Source: an uncultured Anaerolineae bacterium
GTDB lineage: Bacteria > Chloroflexota > Anaerolineae > Aggregatilineales > Phototrophicaceae
DNA length: 64,000 nt
NCBI GenBank assembly: GCA_937922795.1
Contig: CALAJK010000028.1
Location: 1-64,000, forward strand
Direction: 5' to 3'
The position numbers and the translations under genes were made by a program. This document shows, one piece after another, positions 47,881 to 56,716 of the stretch (within the stretch, counting starts at the first letter, position 1; every line of letters begins with the position of its first letter). The notes beneath the pieces are model-generated. The model did no database searches. It was not told the DNA's origin and saw only the letters and a program-made list of their open reading frames with translations.

Positions 47881-49131
47881 ATGGCCGCCACATCTCATAC
47901 TTTGCAGCCCCAGCGCACGATTGACGAACTGAAGGAGCTCCGAGCGCTCACCGGCACGCCGGATGGAGCGCAGCGCGTCGCCTTCACTGACACCTGGGCC
48001 AAAGCGCGTGATTGGTATCGTGCTAAGCTAGCTGAACTGCCTGTCCAGATCGAGATGGATGAAGCGGGCAACCTTTGGGCTACGCTCAAAGGCCAATCGG
48101 AACGTGAGATGCTCATCGGCGGTCATCTCGACTCAGTGCCCAACGGCGGCTGGCTGGACGGCTGCCTGAACACGCTGGCTGGGCTGGAGGTGCTGCGCCG
48201 AATCGCCGCTGAAGGGACGCCGCCTGTCACCGTGCGCCTGGTGGACTGGGCGGACGAAGAGGGCGCGCGTTTCGGACGCAGCCTGTTCGGCTCTAGCGCC
48301 GCCTCCGGCACCATGAACCCTGACGACCTGCGCCAGCTCGTCGACCGAGACGGCATCAAGCTGGTGGACGCCATCGCCCGCTTTGGCCTGAGCCTGGATA
48401 CGGTCAAGCAGGCGCAGCGTCAGCTCAAACACGCCGCCGCTTACCTGGAACTGCACATCGAGCAGGGCCCAGTACTGGAGAGCCTAGACATGCCCCTGGG
48501 CGTGGTACTGGGGACATTCGGCGTTGAGCGCCATGCGATCCGCTTCACGGGTCAGTCGGCGCACGCTGGCTCAACGCCGATGGACAAACGCCGCGACGCT
48601 TTCGGCGCTGCCGCCAAACTAGGGCTAGAAATCCGTGAGATTGCCAAGCGTCACGGCGGCGTCTGCACCGTCGGCAGCGTGATCACCAAACCTGGCATCG
48701 TCACCGCAGTCGTCGGCCAATGTGACATCACCCTCGACCAGCGCCATCTAGACGCTGACGAGCTGGCGGCCATGCTGCAGGAGGCCAAAGACGCCAGCCA
48801 GCGCTTCGCCGATGAGGAGAAGGTGACGGTCGAATGGCAGCCTCTATGGCGAATCCACCCGATTCCCTTCCATCCCGACCTCATTGAGATGGCCGATGCC
48901 GCCGTCCGCGAGACCTGCGGCGTCTCCCACCGCTTACCCAGCGGCCCGCTGCATGACGCCGCCGAAGTCGCCCGCGCTGGCGTGCCGACAGTCATGCTGT
49001 TCGCCCAGAGCCTGCGCGGCCTGTCGCATGCCAAAGAAGAGGATACGAAAGAAGAGCACGTCGCGCTGTCGGTACAGGCGCTCGACCGGCTGGCCAGCAA
49101 AACGATGGACTGGATCGCCCGTCAGCAGTGA
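47881..49131 (+). CDS. M20 amidohydrolase, N-carbamoyl-L-amino-acid hydrolase/allantoate amidohydrolase type
   Basis: A 416-residue member of the HyuC/AmaB/AllC branch of M20. Metal-binding motifs are GGHLDSVPNGGWLDG, ADEEGARFGRSLFGS and ELHIEQGPVLE; the dimer domain contains TGQSAHAGSTPMDKRRDA; the C-terminal LPSGPLHDAAEVA supplies the last His. Substrates in this branch are N-carbamoyl amino acids, allantoate or ureidoglycolate; I cannot choose. The start at 47881 is fixed by GAGGAGGATCACCG immediately upstream. It is convergent with the deaminase-CYTH gene, 80 bp away. Confidence 0.88.
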   Translation: MAATSHTLQPQRTIDELKELRALTGTPDGAQRVAFTDTWAKARDWYRAKLAELPVQIEMDEAGNLWATLKGQSEREMLIGGHLDSVPNGGWLDGCLNTLAGLEVLRRIAAEGTPPVTVRLVDWADEEGARFGRSLFGSSAASGTMNPDDLRQLVDRDGIKLVDAIARFGLSLDTVKQAQRQLKHAAAYLELHIEQGPVLESLDMPLGVVLGTFGVERHAIRFTGQSAHAGSTPMDKRRDAFGAAAKLGLEIREIAKRHGGVCTVGSVITKPGIVTAVVGQCDITLDQRHLDADELAAMLQEAKDASQRFADEEKVTVEWQPLWRIHPIPFHPDLIEMADAAVRETCGVSHRLPSGPLHDAAEVARAGVPTVMLFAQSLRGLSHAKEEDTKEEHVALSVQALDRLASKTMDWIARQQ

Positions 49132-49211
49132 GCGCAGGTTCATGCCTGCTGGAGCGGCGGCCGGCTGCTCCAGCAGGGCGCTGTCCAGATAGGCGCGAGG
49201 CGACGCCCAGG

Positions 49212-51200
49212 TCAATCTACCCCAGGCACAACTTCCATCTCCAAATAATCCTGCGCCACGATATCCGCTTCCGTCAGGCCTAAGATGCGCAGCATGGTCT
49301 GGATGCGGTCGGCTTTGTTCTCCGCGTCGGAGGACGACCAGGTACGGCTCTTGAGTTCGATGAACGTCTCACCCAGTTGCGGCGTCAGCACCCGATCTAC
49401 GTTCACATAGAACAGCACACCCTGGTAGTGAATGTGCCAGCGCCGCCTATCTTTGCACAGTTCTCGCTCCATTGCGGGCTGAAAATACTCGCGATAAAAC
49501 CTCAAGGGGCGGTCAGCCGACGAGATGAAACGCGAGTGCGACAGCAGCACGCTGGAGTTGAAGCTGCGCACTTTGGTCGGCATGGTGTAGGTCAGCCGGG
49601 CGCGCACAGAGATGACCTCTCCTTTTTCATTGACAGTGTCATCTTCCCGGTAGCGCACCCGCCCTTGAGCCGGATCATCGAACAGGAAATAGGTGTCGTA
49701 CTGGCGGTAGCGCTTGACGGCCAGGGTCTGCACGTCTGGGTGTGACAGCAGCCGCTCGATCGCCCCCTCATCGCGCAGCACCGCTTTGACCTGCACCTCA
49801 AAGCTCTCGCTCTGCTCTAGGCCGCCGATGGCCAGCAGCTTGCTGAGGATATCCTGCTCGCGCGCCGCTAGGAAAGTATCAATGCGCGCGGCATAAGCTT
49901 GAATCTGAGGCAAAAGCGCGTCTTCATCGATCGTCAGCAGCCGCCGGTCGCGCATCAACCAGCGCCCATTGCACAGCACATGCCGCACATCGCTGCTCTT
50001 GGAAGCGTACACGATCTGCGAATAAACCGCGTTGGGGTCGCGTCTGAACTGCGGGATGTTATGCACCGGGCGCGCGTCCACCACGATCACATCAGCCGCC
50101 TTGCCAACTTCCAGGCTGCCGGTGACGTCGCCCAGAAACACCGCCTCAGCCCCTTGACGGGTCGCCATCAGCAGCGCCTGGCGGGCCGGCAGCGCGGTTG
50201 GGTCATTGGCGGCCGTCTTGGCCAGGATCGCCGCCAGCCGCACTTCCTCAAACATGTCCAGGTCGTTGTTGCTGGCCGGGCCATCCGTGCCGATCCCTAC
50301 CGTCAGCCCATGTTCCAGCATCTGCGCCACCGGAGCGATACCGGCTGCCAGCTTGAGATTGCTGGTCGGGCAGTGAGCAACTGTCGTCTGGTGGTCATGC
50401 AGCAGGCGCATCTCACCAGCATTGATGTGAACGCAGTGCGCGGCTAGCACCTTCACCTCTAACAGCCCCACCGACTGCACCCACGGCACTACTGTGACAC
50501 CAAAATGGCGCAGGTGATCGTCCACTTCCAGCCGCGTCTCAGCGATGTGAATCAGGATCGGGACATCATAGGCGGCAGCGAGCTGGGCGCACTCACGCAG
50601 AATCTCTTCGGTAGTTGAATACACTGCATGCGGCGCAATCGCTGGCGTGATCAACTCATGATCGCGCCAGGCTTTGATGAACTGAACAGCATATTCCAGG
50701 CTGAACTCATAGGTGTCGGCATCCGGCGCTGGGAATTTGAGAATGGTCTGGCCGAGCACGCCGCGCATCCCAGCCTCAACCGTCGCTTGAGCGACATCCG
50801 CTTCGTAGTAATACATGTCGGCAAAACAGGTCACGCCGCTGCGGATCATCTCGGCGCAGGCCAGAGTCGTGCCCAGCCGGCAGAAGTCTGGGTTCACGAA
50901 CTCACGTTCTGTCGGCATCATATAGCCCATCAACCACACATCCAGACGCAGATCGTCGGCCAGTCCTCTCAGCAGCGTCATTGGCACGTGCGTATGCGCA
51001 TTGATCAGGCCGGGCAGAATGTACTGGTTGCGACAGTCAAGGGTCGTATCAGCCGCAAAACGCGCCGTGATATCCGCGCTTGATCCGACCGCCGCGATTC
51101 GAGAGCCGCGAATGGCGATCGCTCCATCGAACACAATATCGAACTGCTGGTTCATCGTCACCACGATGCCGCCGGTCAGGATGGTATCTACGCGCTCCAC
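49212..51200 (-). CDS. SAH/MTA deaminase-like amidohydrolase fused to a CYTH-like domain
   Basis: A 662-residue protein with two parts. Residues 1 to about 440 form a complete MtaD/SsnA-type amidohydrolase: LPGLINAHTHVPMTLLRG (metal His pair), HIAETRLEVDDHL, LAAHCVHINAGEM and IGTDGPASNNDLDM (metal Asp). This group deaminates S-adenosylhomocysteine, methylthioadenosine or related adenosines. Residues about 466-662 resemble a CYTH/triphosphate tunnel domain: FEVQVKAVL (E-x-Q-x-K, compare the ExExK signature), RYRQYDTYFLFD, GRVRYRED and FIELKSRTW. Typical MtaD proteins stop near 430-450 residues. The CYTH call is by eye. Both halves deal with nucleotides or phosphate compounds, so coupled catalysis or sensing is possible but unproven. 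Confidence 0.8.
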   Translation of the reverse strand: MERVDTILTGGIVVTMNQQFDIVFDGAIAIRGSRIAAVGSSADITARFAADTTLDCRNQYILPGLINAHTHVPMTLLRGLADDLRLDVWLMGYMMPTEREFVNPDFCRLGTTLACAEMIRSGVTCFADMYYYEADVAQATVEAGMRGVLGQTILKFPAPDADTYEFSLEYAVQFIKAWRDHELITPAIAPHAVYSTTEEILRECAQLAAAYDVPILIHIAETRLEVDDHLRHFGVTVVPWVQSVGLLEVKVLAAHCVHINAGEMRLLHDHQTTVAHCPTSNLKLAAGIAPVAQMLEHGLTVGIGTDGPASNNDLDMFEEVRLAAILAKTAANDPTALPARQALLMATRQGAEAVFLGDVTGSLEVGKAADVIVVDARPVHNIPQFRRDPNAVYSQIVYASKSSDVRHVLCNGRWLMRDRRLLTIDEDALLPQIQAYAARIDTFLAAREQDILSKLLAIGGLEQSESFEVQVKAVLRDEGAIERLLSHPDVQTLAVKRYRQYDTYFLFDDPAQGRVRYREDDTVNEKGEVISVRARLTYTMPTKVRSFNSSVLLSHSRFISSADRPLRFYREYFQPAMERELCKDRRRWHIHYQGVLFYVNVDRVLTPQLGETFIELKSRTWSSSDAENKADRIQTMLRILGLTEADIVAQDYLEMEVVPGVD

Positions 51201-51236
51201 TGGCTGTACTCCTCAATGACTCAGCCCAGGCGGAAA

Positions 51237-51265
51237 TTGGCGGGATTATAACCCTGTTGTACACT
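51237..51265 (+). promoter_or_regulatory. Candidate promoter of the membrane-EEP gene
   Basis: TTGGCG, a 17-bp spacer, then TACACT, 35 bp before the ATG at 51300. Confidence 0.5.
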
Positions 51266-51299
51266 TTTTCCAGATTTTCTTCCCGCGTTGGGAGTTCGT

Positions 51300-53363
51300 A
51301 TGCGCAGTCTATTTCGCTGGCGCTGGCAGGTGGTGAGCACTCTCGAAACGCTGCTCCTCGGCCTGTTTTTCGTCCAGTCTATACGCTTCTTGATCGGCGC
51401 TGTGTACAGCCGGCTGGGGGCGGTATCGGTCATCATCGGCCTCGACCCCGCCAGCCTCCCCGCCGAACTACCGGGCATCGTTGCCCCCGATACGGTCACC
51501 GGCGAACTGGCGCTGACAGCACTGATGCTGCTGCTGCCGCTGTTAGCCCTGCTGCTGGGGCGTTTCCGCGTTCTGCTCGCGGCGGCGGCCGCGCTGACGG
51601 CGCTTGGGCGCGTCGTCCTGTTGGCCGGCGCGCCGTTCACGCCGATCATCGGCGCGGCGCTGGCAGTCGGCGGCGGACTGCTGTACACGGCGCTGCTCAT
51701 CCGTTTTCGTCCTGCTGCCCTGCCCACTTTCTTTCTTTTGGGGCTGGGCGTTGATCAGGCGCTGCGAGCCGCCGGCAACACGCTTGACCCTTCAGCCTCG
51801 CCTGAATACCTCAACGTCCAGCTCATCCTGTCCGCCGCCGCTATACTGGCCGCCGTCGTCTCGCCGCTGCGCCGGCCGGACGGCGCGGCACCAACCGAGC
51901 GCGGGCTGCTTCCCTTCTGGGGCGGCATCGGCCTCGGCGGGCTGCTGTTCCTGCAAATCGCATTGCTCGCCCTGCCGAACGCCATAGCCGGCCGAGCCGG
52001 CGTGGATTACACCCTGTTCGCACCGTTCGTCGCCCTGGCGACGCTGCTGCCGCTGACTCCTTGGATCAGACAGCAGGCGCGCGCTTTTCTAAGCATCTTC
52101 GATGCTGGTCTGCGCGGCTGGGTGTGGATGCTGCTGCTGGCGCTGCTCCTGCTGGTGGGCACACGCTTCCGGGGCATCTTCGCCGGCGCAGCGCTGGTCT
52201 TCGCCCAGTTTGCGGCCAGCCTCACCTGGTGGTGGATCATACGCCCGCAGGCCGAGCGCGAACGCAGCTTCAGCGGACTGTGGCTGACGCTGGGGATGGC
52301 GCTGTTCTTCCTGCTGGTAGCCGCCGATAACTTCACCTATGAATACGCCTACGTTCGCCCGCTGGCCGGCGAGCTGGCTTTTCTCAACGATGTCATTCCG
52401 CCGTTCCTGCGCGGATTCCGGGGTATGGGGCTGGGGCTGCTGCTGCTGGCCGCTTTTCTCGCTTCGCTCCCTATCATCCAGACGCGCCGCCGCATCCCCT
52501 GGCCGGGCGGCAGCGCCAGCCTCTCGCTGCTGGGCTTAGCGGCCGCTGCTGCGGTCAGCATCGGCGTTGCCGCCGCCGTGCAGCCGCCGGTCATCAGCGG
52601 CGTCCGCGGCGTGGATCGCATCCGTGTGGGCACGTATAACATCCACGGCGGCTTCAACGAGTTCTACCACTACGACCTGGAAGCGATTGCGCGCACCATC
52701 CAACAGAGCGGCGCCAACGCTGTGCTGCTTCAGCAAACAGAAGCGGGACGACTCACCAGCTTCGGGGTCGACCAACCGCTGTGGCTGGCGCGCCGGCTCG
52801 GCATGGACCGCCGGTTTTTTCCCACGAATGAGGGGCTGCAAGGGTTGGCCATCCTGTCCAACATCGAGATCGTCTACTCCGACCAGAGTCTGCTCACCAG
52901 CCTGGGACAGCAGACCGGTTTGCAGCGCGTCCAACTGCGGCCTGATACCGGCATCGTCACGCTGTACAACCTGTGGCTCAACTACCTACTGGACATCGGA
53001 GATGGCCGCAGCATCGAACAGCAGGAGCAGGAACAGGAGCGCCAGCTTCGCCAGGCGCTGGCGATCATCAACGCCCAACACCCAAATGGCAATCTAGGAC
53101 GCATGGTGATCGGCGGCACTTTCAACAACATACCGGACTCGCCCTTAGGCGACCTGATGCGCGCCGCTGGCTTCAGCGATCCGTTCGCCGGCCTGCCCGC
53201 AGAGCTCACGGCCACGCTCTGGCGAACAGGTCTGCCGCGCGTCCGGCTGGATTACATCTGGGTTCGGTCAATGCTCGCTCTGGGAGCTGTCGTCATGGAC
53301 AGCAGCGCCTCAGACCACCGGATGGCAGTCGTCGAGATGTTGATCACTCGGCAGGGGCAGTAG
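51300..53363 (+). CDS. Polytopic membrane protein fused to a degenerate EEP phosphoesterase domain
   Basis: A 687-residue protein. Residues about 10-430 contain roughly ten to twelve hydrophobic helices with no family I recognise. Residues about 438-685 form an endonuclease/exonuclease/phosphatase fold: RVGTYNIHGGF, then VLLQQTEAGR, VIGGTFNN, LDYIWV and SSASDHRMAVVEM. In active members the second motif is LQE and the third GDFN; here they read LQQ (Gln479) and GTFN (Thr607), so two catalytic acids are replaced, while Asp672-His673 remain. Activity is doubtful. GGGAG lies just before the ATG at 51300. The 3' end overlaps the rnc gene by 20 bp, tail to tail. Confidence 0.75.
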   Translation: MRSLFRWRWQVVSTLETLLLGLFFVQSIRFLIGAVYSRLGAVSVIIGLDPASLPAELPGIVAPDTVTGELALTALMLLLPLLALLLGRFRVLLAAAAALTALGRVVLLAGAPFTPIIGAALAVGGGLLYTALLIRFRPAALPTFFLLGLGVDQALRAAGNTLDPSASPEYLNVQLILSAAAILAAVVSPLRRPDGAAPTERGLLPFWGGIGLGGLLFLQIALLALPNAIAGRAGVDYTLFAPFVALATLLPLTPWIRQQARAFLSIFDAGLRGWVWMLLLALLLLVGTRFRGIFAGAALVFAQFAASLTWWWIIRPQAERERSFSGLWLTLGMALFFLLVAADNFTYEYAYVRPLAGELAFLNDVIPPFLRGFRGMGLGLLLLAAFLASLPIIQTRRRIPWPGGSASLSLLGLAAAAAVSIGVAAAVQPPVISGVRGVDRIRVGTYNIHGGFNEFYHYDLEAIARTIQQSGANAVLLQQTEAGRLTSFGVDQPLWLARRLGMDRRFFPTNEGLQGLAILSNIEIVYSDQSLLTSLGQQTGLQRVQLRPDTGIVTLYNLWLNYLLDIGDGRSIEQQEQEQERQLRQALAIINAQHPNGNLGRMVIGGTFNNIPDSPLGDLMRAAGFSDPFAGLPAELTATLWRTGLPRVRLDYIWVRSMLALGAVVMDSSASDHRMAVVEMLITRQGQ

Positions 53364-54084
53364 CCGGCGGCAGAATTGCCTGCAGGTTTTTGAGCGCGTC
53401 GCGCGCTGCCGACTGGGCAGCGGCCTGCTTGCTGTGGCCTGTGCCATGACCGACCACCTCATCGCCGATCAACACCTCGACCTCGAACAGCTTGTCATGA
53501 TCCGGACCCGTTGCGCTGATCAGATGGTAGACGGGCGTGATCCCCCGATGCGCTTGGCTCCACTCCTGCAGATGGCTGCGCGCGTCCAGATGCAAGCCGG
53601 ATGCCAGCACCTGCTCCAGCAAATCTTCCAGCCGCGGCAGCACGAACCGCCTCACCGCTTCCAGGTCTTGATCCAGATACAGCGCGCCCACGACCGCCTC
53701 AAACGCGCCGCACAGAATCCCCTGGCGATCACGGCCACCGCTGACGGCCTCTCCCCGCCCCATACGCAGCGCCGATCCCAACTGAACCGTTCGCGCTAAC
53801 TGCGCCAGCGATTCAGTGCGCACCAGCGCCGATCGCAGTCGCGTCAACTGTCCTTCGGGCATTTCCGGATACCGTCGAAACAGCATATCCCCGACTACAA
53901 AATCTAGCACGGCGTCGCCCAAAAATTCCAACCGCTCATTATCGCCTTCGACATCTTCATGCTCATTGACATACGAGCGATGCGTCAAAGCGCGCAGCAG
54001 CAGCCGTTTATCGGTAAAGCGCAGTCCAACCTCAGACTGCCACTGGTCAAGCCATCCGGTGGCCAGCTCATCCATATCATTCAT
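53344..54084 (-). CDS. rnc: Ribonuclease III
   Basis: A 246-residue RNase III that cleaves double-stranded RNA such as rRNA precursors. NERLEFLGDAVLDFVVGDML is the signature with the catalytic acidic residues, CGAFEAVVGALYLD carries the second metal-binding Glu, and the C-terminal double-stranded RNA-binding domain ends with SKQAAAQSAARDAL. It overlaps fabF by 4 bp, a fabF-rnc order seen in many bacteria. The 3' end overlaps the convergent membrane-EEP gene. Confidence 0.96.
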   Translation of the reverse strand: MNDMDELATGWLDQWQSEVGLRFTDKRLLLRALTHRSYVNEHEDVEGDNERLEFLGDAVLDFVVGDMLFRRYPEMPEGQLTRLRSALVRTESLAQLARTVQLGSALRMGRGEAVSGGRDRQGILCGAFEAVVGALYLDQDLEAVRRFVLPRLEDLLEQVLASGLHLDARSHLQEWSQAHRGITPVYHLISATGPDHDKLFEVEVLIGDEVVGHGTGHSKQAAAQSAARDALKNLQAILPPATAPAE

Positions 54085-55325
54085 GCCACAAATGCCCTGA
54101 AGATCAACGAGACGTTATGCCCGCCAAAGCCGAACGAATTGGTCATGACGTGGGACATCGTCATCGGGCGCGCCGTGTTCGGGACGTAGTCGAGGTCGCA
54201 TTCTGGATCAGGCTCGGTCAGGTTAATGGTCGGCGGCGCGATCTGGTCGCGCAGCGCCAGCACCGCGAAGATCGCTTCCATGGCCGCGGTCGCGCCCATC
54301 CCATGCCCGGTCATACTCTTAGTTGAGCTCATCGGCACACGATAAGCGTGCGCGCCGAAGACTCGTTTCACCGCTTTGGTCTCCATCACATCGTTCAAAG
54401 CAGTGGCTGTGCCATGCGCATTAATGTAGTCAATATCGGTTGGGCTCAAGCCGGCATCATCCAAAGCCAGTTGAATGGCCTGGCTGGCGCCCTGCCCCTC
54501 CGGGTCAGGCGCAGTGATGTGGTAAGCATCGGAAGTTGAGCCATAACCGACCAGCTCAGCCAGGATGTGCGCCCCGCGCGACCGCGCCGTCTCCAGTTCT
54601 TCCAGCACGATCACGGCCGCCCCTTCGCTGAATACCAGGCCGGTGCGGTTCCTGTCGAAGGGGCGCGATGCCCGTTCCGGGTCTTCATTCAGGCGAGAAC
54701 AGGCTCCCACGCGGTCGAAAGCGGCGATCCCGATGGGAAAGATCGGGGCGTCGCCGCAGCCCGCCAGCGCCTGGTCGAGGCGCCCCCAGCGGATCAGGTC
54801 GAAAGCATGGCCGATGCAGTCCGCCCCAGTCGCGCAGGCTGAGATCGGCGGGCTAGAGGCGCCACCTGCCCCCAGGGTGATGCTGACCAGATTGCCGCCG
54901 CCGTTGACGACCAGCATCGGGATGCCAAAAGGCGTGATCCGCCGCGGGTCGCCGACCTCCAGCAGCATGCGGACTTCGTTGTAATAACTCTCGACGCCGC
55001 CGACCGACGAGCCGATGATCACGCCCACGCGCCACCGGTTGCCGCCCTCGATCTGCAGACCCGCGTGCTGCACCGCTTCCTGCGCCGCGGCCACGACGAA
55101 GTGTTGGTAGCGATCACGACGGCGCACTTCTTTCGCCGGCATGTAGTCAGCCGCGTCCCAGTTCTTGACCTCGGCGGCGATGCGAACTTGAAAATCGGTG
55201 GCGTCAAACCGTGTGATCGGCCCGACGCCGCTCCGCCCCGCCTTGATCGCTTCCCAAGTCTGCTCCACGTTGTGCCCCAAAGGCGTCACCATTCCCAGGC
55301 CTGTCACCACTACCCGACGGCTCAT
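54081..55325 (-). CDS. fabF: Beta-ketoacyl-ACP synthase II
   Basis: A 414-residue KAS II that elongates acyl-ACP with malonyl-ACP. The catalytic Cys is in SACATGADCIGHAF; the two catalytic His are in NAHGTATALND and KSMTGHGMGATAAME. TNSFGFGGHNVSLIF is the closing glycine-rich loop. The ATG at 55325 is preferred over an upstream in-frame start because GAGGAG lies six bases before it and the family opens MSRRVVVTGLG. No acpP or other fab gene is beside it. It is co-transcribed with rnc. Confidence 0.96.
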   Translation of the reverse strand: MSRRVVVTGLGMVTPLGHNVEQTWEAIKAGRSGVGPITRFDATDFQVRIAAEVKNWDAADYMPAKEVRRRDRYQHFVVAAAQEAVQHAGLQIEGGNRWRVGVIIGSSVGGVESYYNEVRMLLEVGDPRRITPFGIPMLVVNGGGNLVSITLGAGGASSPPISACATGADCIGHAFDLIRWGRLDQALAGCGDAPIFPIGIAAFDRVGACSRLNEDPERASRPFDRNRTGLVFSEGAAVIVLEELETARSRGAHILAELVGYGSTSDAYHITAPDPEGQGASQAIQLALDDAGLSPTDIDYINAHGTATALNDVMETKAVKRVFGAHAYRVPMSSTKSMTGHGMGATAAMEAIFAVLALRDQIAPPTINLTEPDPECDLDYVPNTARPMTMSHVMTNSFGFGGHNVSLIFRAFVA

Positions 55326-55784
55326 CGAAAACTCCTCTAGTCGTAAGAATGCTGGCGGCAGCACTCACTGGTCGATCACCAGTCGTTTGCTGTTGGCCAA
55401 TAGGCTCTCTTAACCCACGTGGTTCCCCGCAGACGAACGTCCACATGGGCCGTACCTTATTCACGCCCCTTTTCATTCCTGAGCAGAATTATAACTGATC
55501 TACCCGCCATCGTGTGGCGGCGGCTGTGTGTATAGAGCTATCGTATCAAAATTCAGAATAGGTCTACAAAAGGCCACAAAGGTTTTCATGGGAGCAGACC
55601 TAGCAGTCGGCCAAACCTGCGATAAATATCGGTGCGTCCCCACAATATTTTCTACCCCCTGCGATCCTTTGTTGATCGCGATAGGCGCGTCCTATCATCC
55701 GTGCTTGGGCGCAGGCTTGTTTTAAGGGATGTCGGCGTGTATACTTCGACCAACTTTCCACCAGGCTCAGGGAGACAAATCGCA
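55326..55784. promoter_or_regulatory. 459-bp divergent region between fabF and ftsY
   Basis: No gene is recognised. CCCACGTGG and CCACATGGG near 55414-55450 form an imperfect inverted repeat. GATAGG-N5-CCTATC at 55680-55696 is a perfect short inverted repeat upstream of ftsY; TTGTTG and TATCAT, 18 bp apart, overlap it as a possible promoter. TATAAT occurs on the minus strand near 55490 without a good -35 box. Confidence 0.4.
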
Positions 55785-56687
55785 TTGGGCATCTTTCGCA
55801 GCGGCATGGCGAAAACGCGCCAATCTTTCTTCGGTCGCATTGCCCAGCTATTAGGCAACACTGAACTCGACGACGAGACATGGGACGACATCGAAGCGCT
55901 GCTCATCCAAGCTGACCTAGGTGTACAAACGACTGGGCGCGTGCTCAACGAACTGAAAGCGCGCGTCAAACGTGAGGGCATCACCCGCGTCGACGACGTC
56001 CGAGCCGCTCTCAAACAGACTTTATTCTCGCTGCTCAAAGTGCCGCCGCCGCTGAACATCAGCGGGCGTCCCCTTTCCATCATCCTGATCGTCGGCGTCA
56101 ACGGCTCAGGCAAGACGACTTCGATCGCCAAACTCGCTCACCGCCTCAACCGGGCTGGCCGTAAAGTGCTGCTGGCGGCCGGCGATACTTTTCGTGCCGC
56201 CGCCATCGAACAGCTTCAGACCTGGGGTCAGCGCGCAGGTGTGCCGGTCATCGCTGGACAGCCGGGTTCCGACCCGGCGGCGCTGGTCTATGACGCCACC
56301 AATGCGGCGCGAGCGCGCGGGCATGATATCCTGATCGTGGATACCGCCGGTCGGCTGCACACCAATTTCAATTTGATGGAAGAGCTCGCCAAGATCAAAG
56401 CGGTCTCCAGCAAGGTCGTCCCAGATGCGCCTCATGAAGTCCTGCTGGTCCTGGACGGCACTACAGGTCAGAACGCGCTGCAGCAGGCGCAGAAGTTCCG
56501 CGAAATGGTTGACATCACCGGCGTGATCGTCACCAAACTGGACAGCACCGCCAAAGGCGGGATGGTATTCGCCATTTTCAATGAGCTAGGCCTGCCCGTC
56601 CACTACGTGGGGCTGGGCGAAGGCATTAACGATCTCGTCTTGTTCAGTCCGGAAAACTTCGTCAACAGTCTGTTTGACGAGAACTAG
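55785..56687 (+). CDS. ftsY: Signal recognition particle receptor FtsY
   Basis: A 300-residue SRP receptor GTPase, mainly the NG core without a long acidic A domain. The N domain has LDDETWDDIEALLIQADLG. The G motifs are VGVNGSGKTTSIAKLA (P-loop), AAGDTFRAAAIEQL, DTAGRLHTN, TKLDSTAKGG and GLGEGINDL. It brings ribosome-nascent chain complexes to the membrane. The start is probably the TTG at 55785, with AGGGAG about ten bases upstream and the common opening GIFRSG; the ATG at 55806 is an alternative. prfB follows after 29 bp. Confidence 0.95.
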   Translation: MGIFRSGMAKTRQSFFGRIAQLLGNTELDDETWDDIEALLIQADLGVQTTGRVLNELKARVKREGITRVDDVRAALKQTLFSLLKVPPPLNISGRPLSIILIVGVNGSGKTTSIAKLAHRLNRAGRKVLLAAGDTFRAAAIEQLQTWGQRAGVPVIAGQPGSDPAALVYDATNAARARGHDILIVDTAGRLHTNFNLMEELAKIKAVSSKVVPDAPHEVLLVLDGTTGQNALQQAQKFREMVDITGVIVTKLDSTAKGGMVFAIFNELGLPVHYVGLGEGINDLVLFSPENFVNSLFDEN

Positions 56688-56716
56688 TCTGTAAGCTGAG
56701 GACTTTTGGCGTCAAG

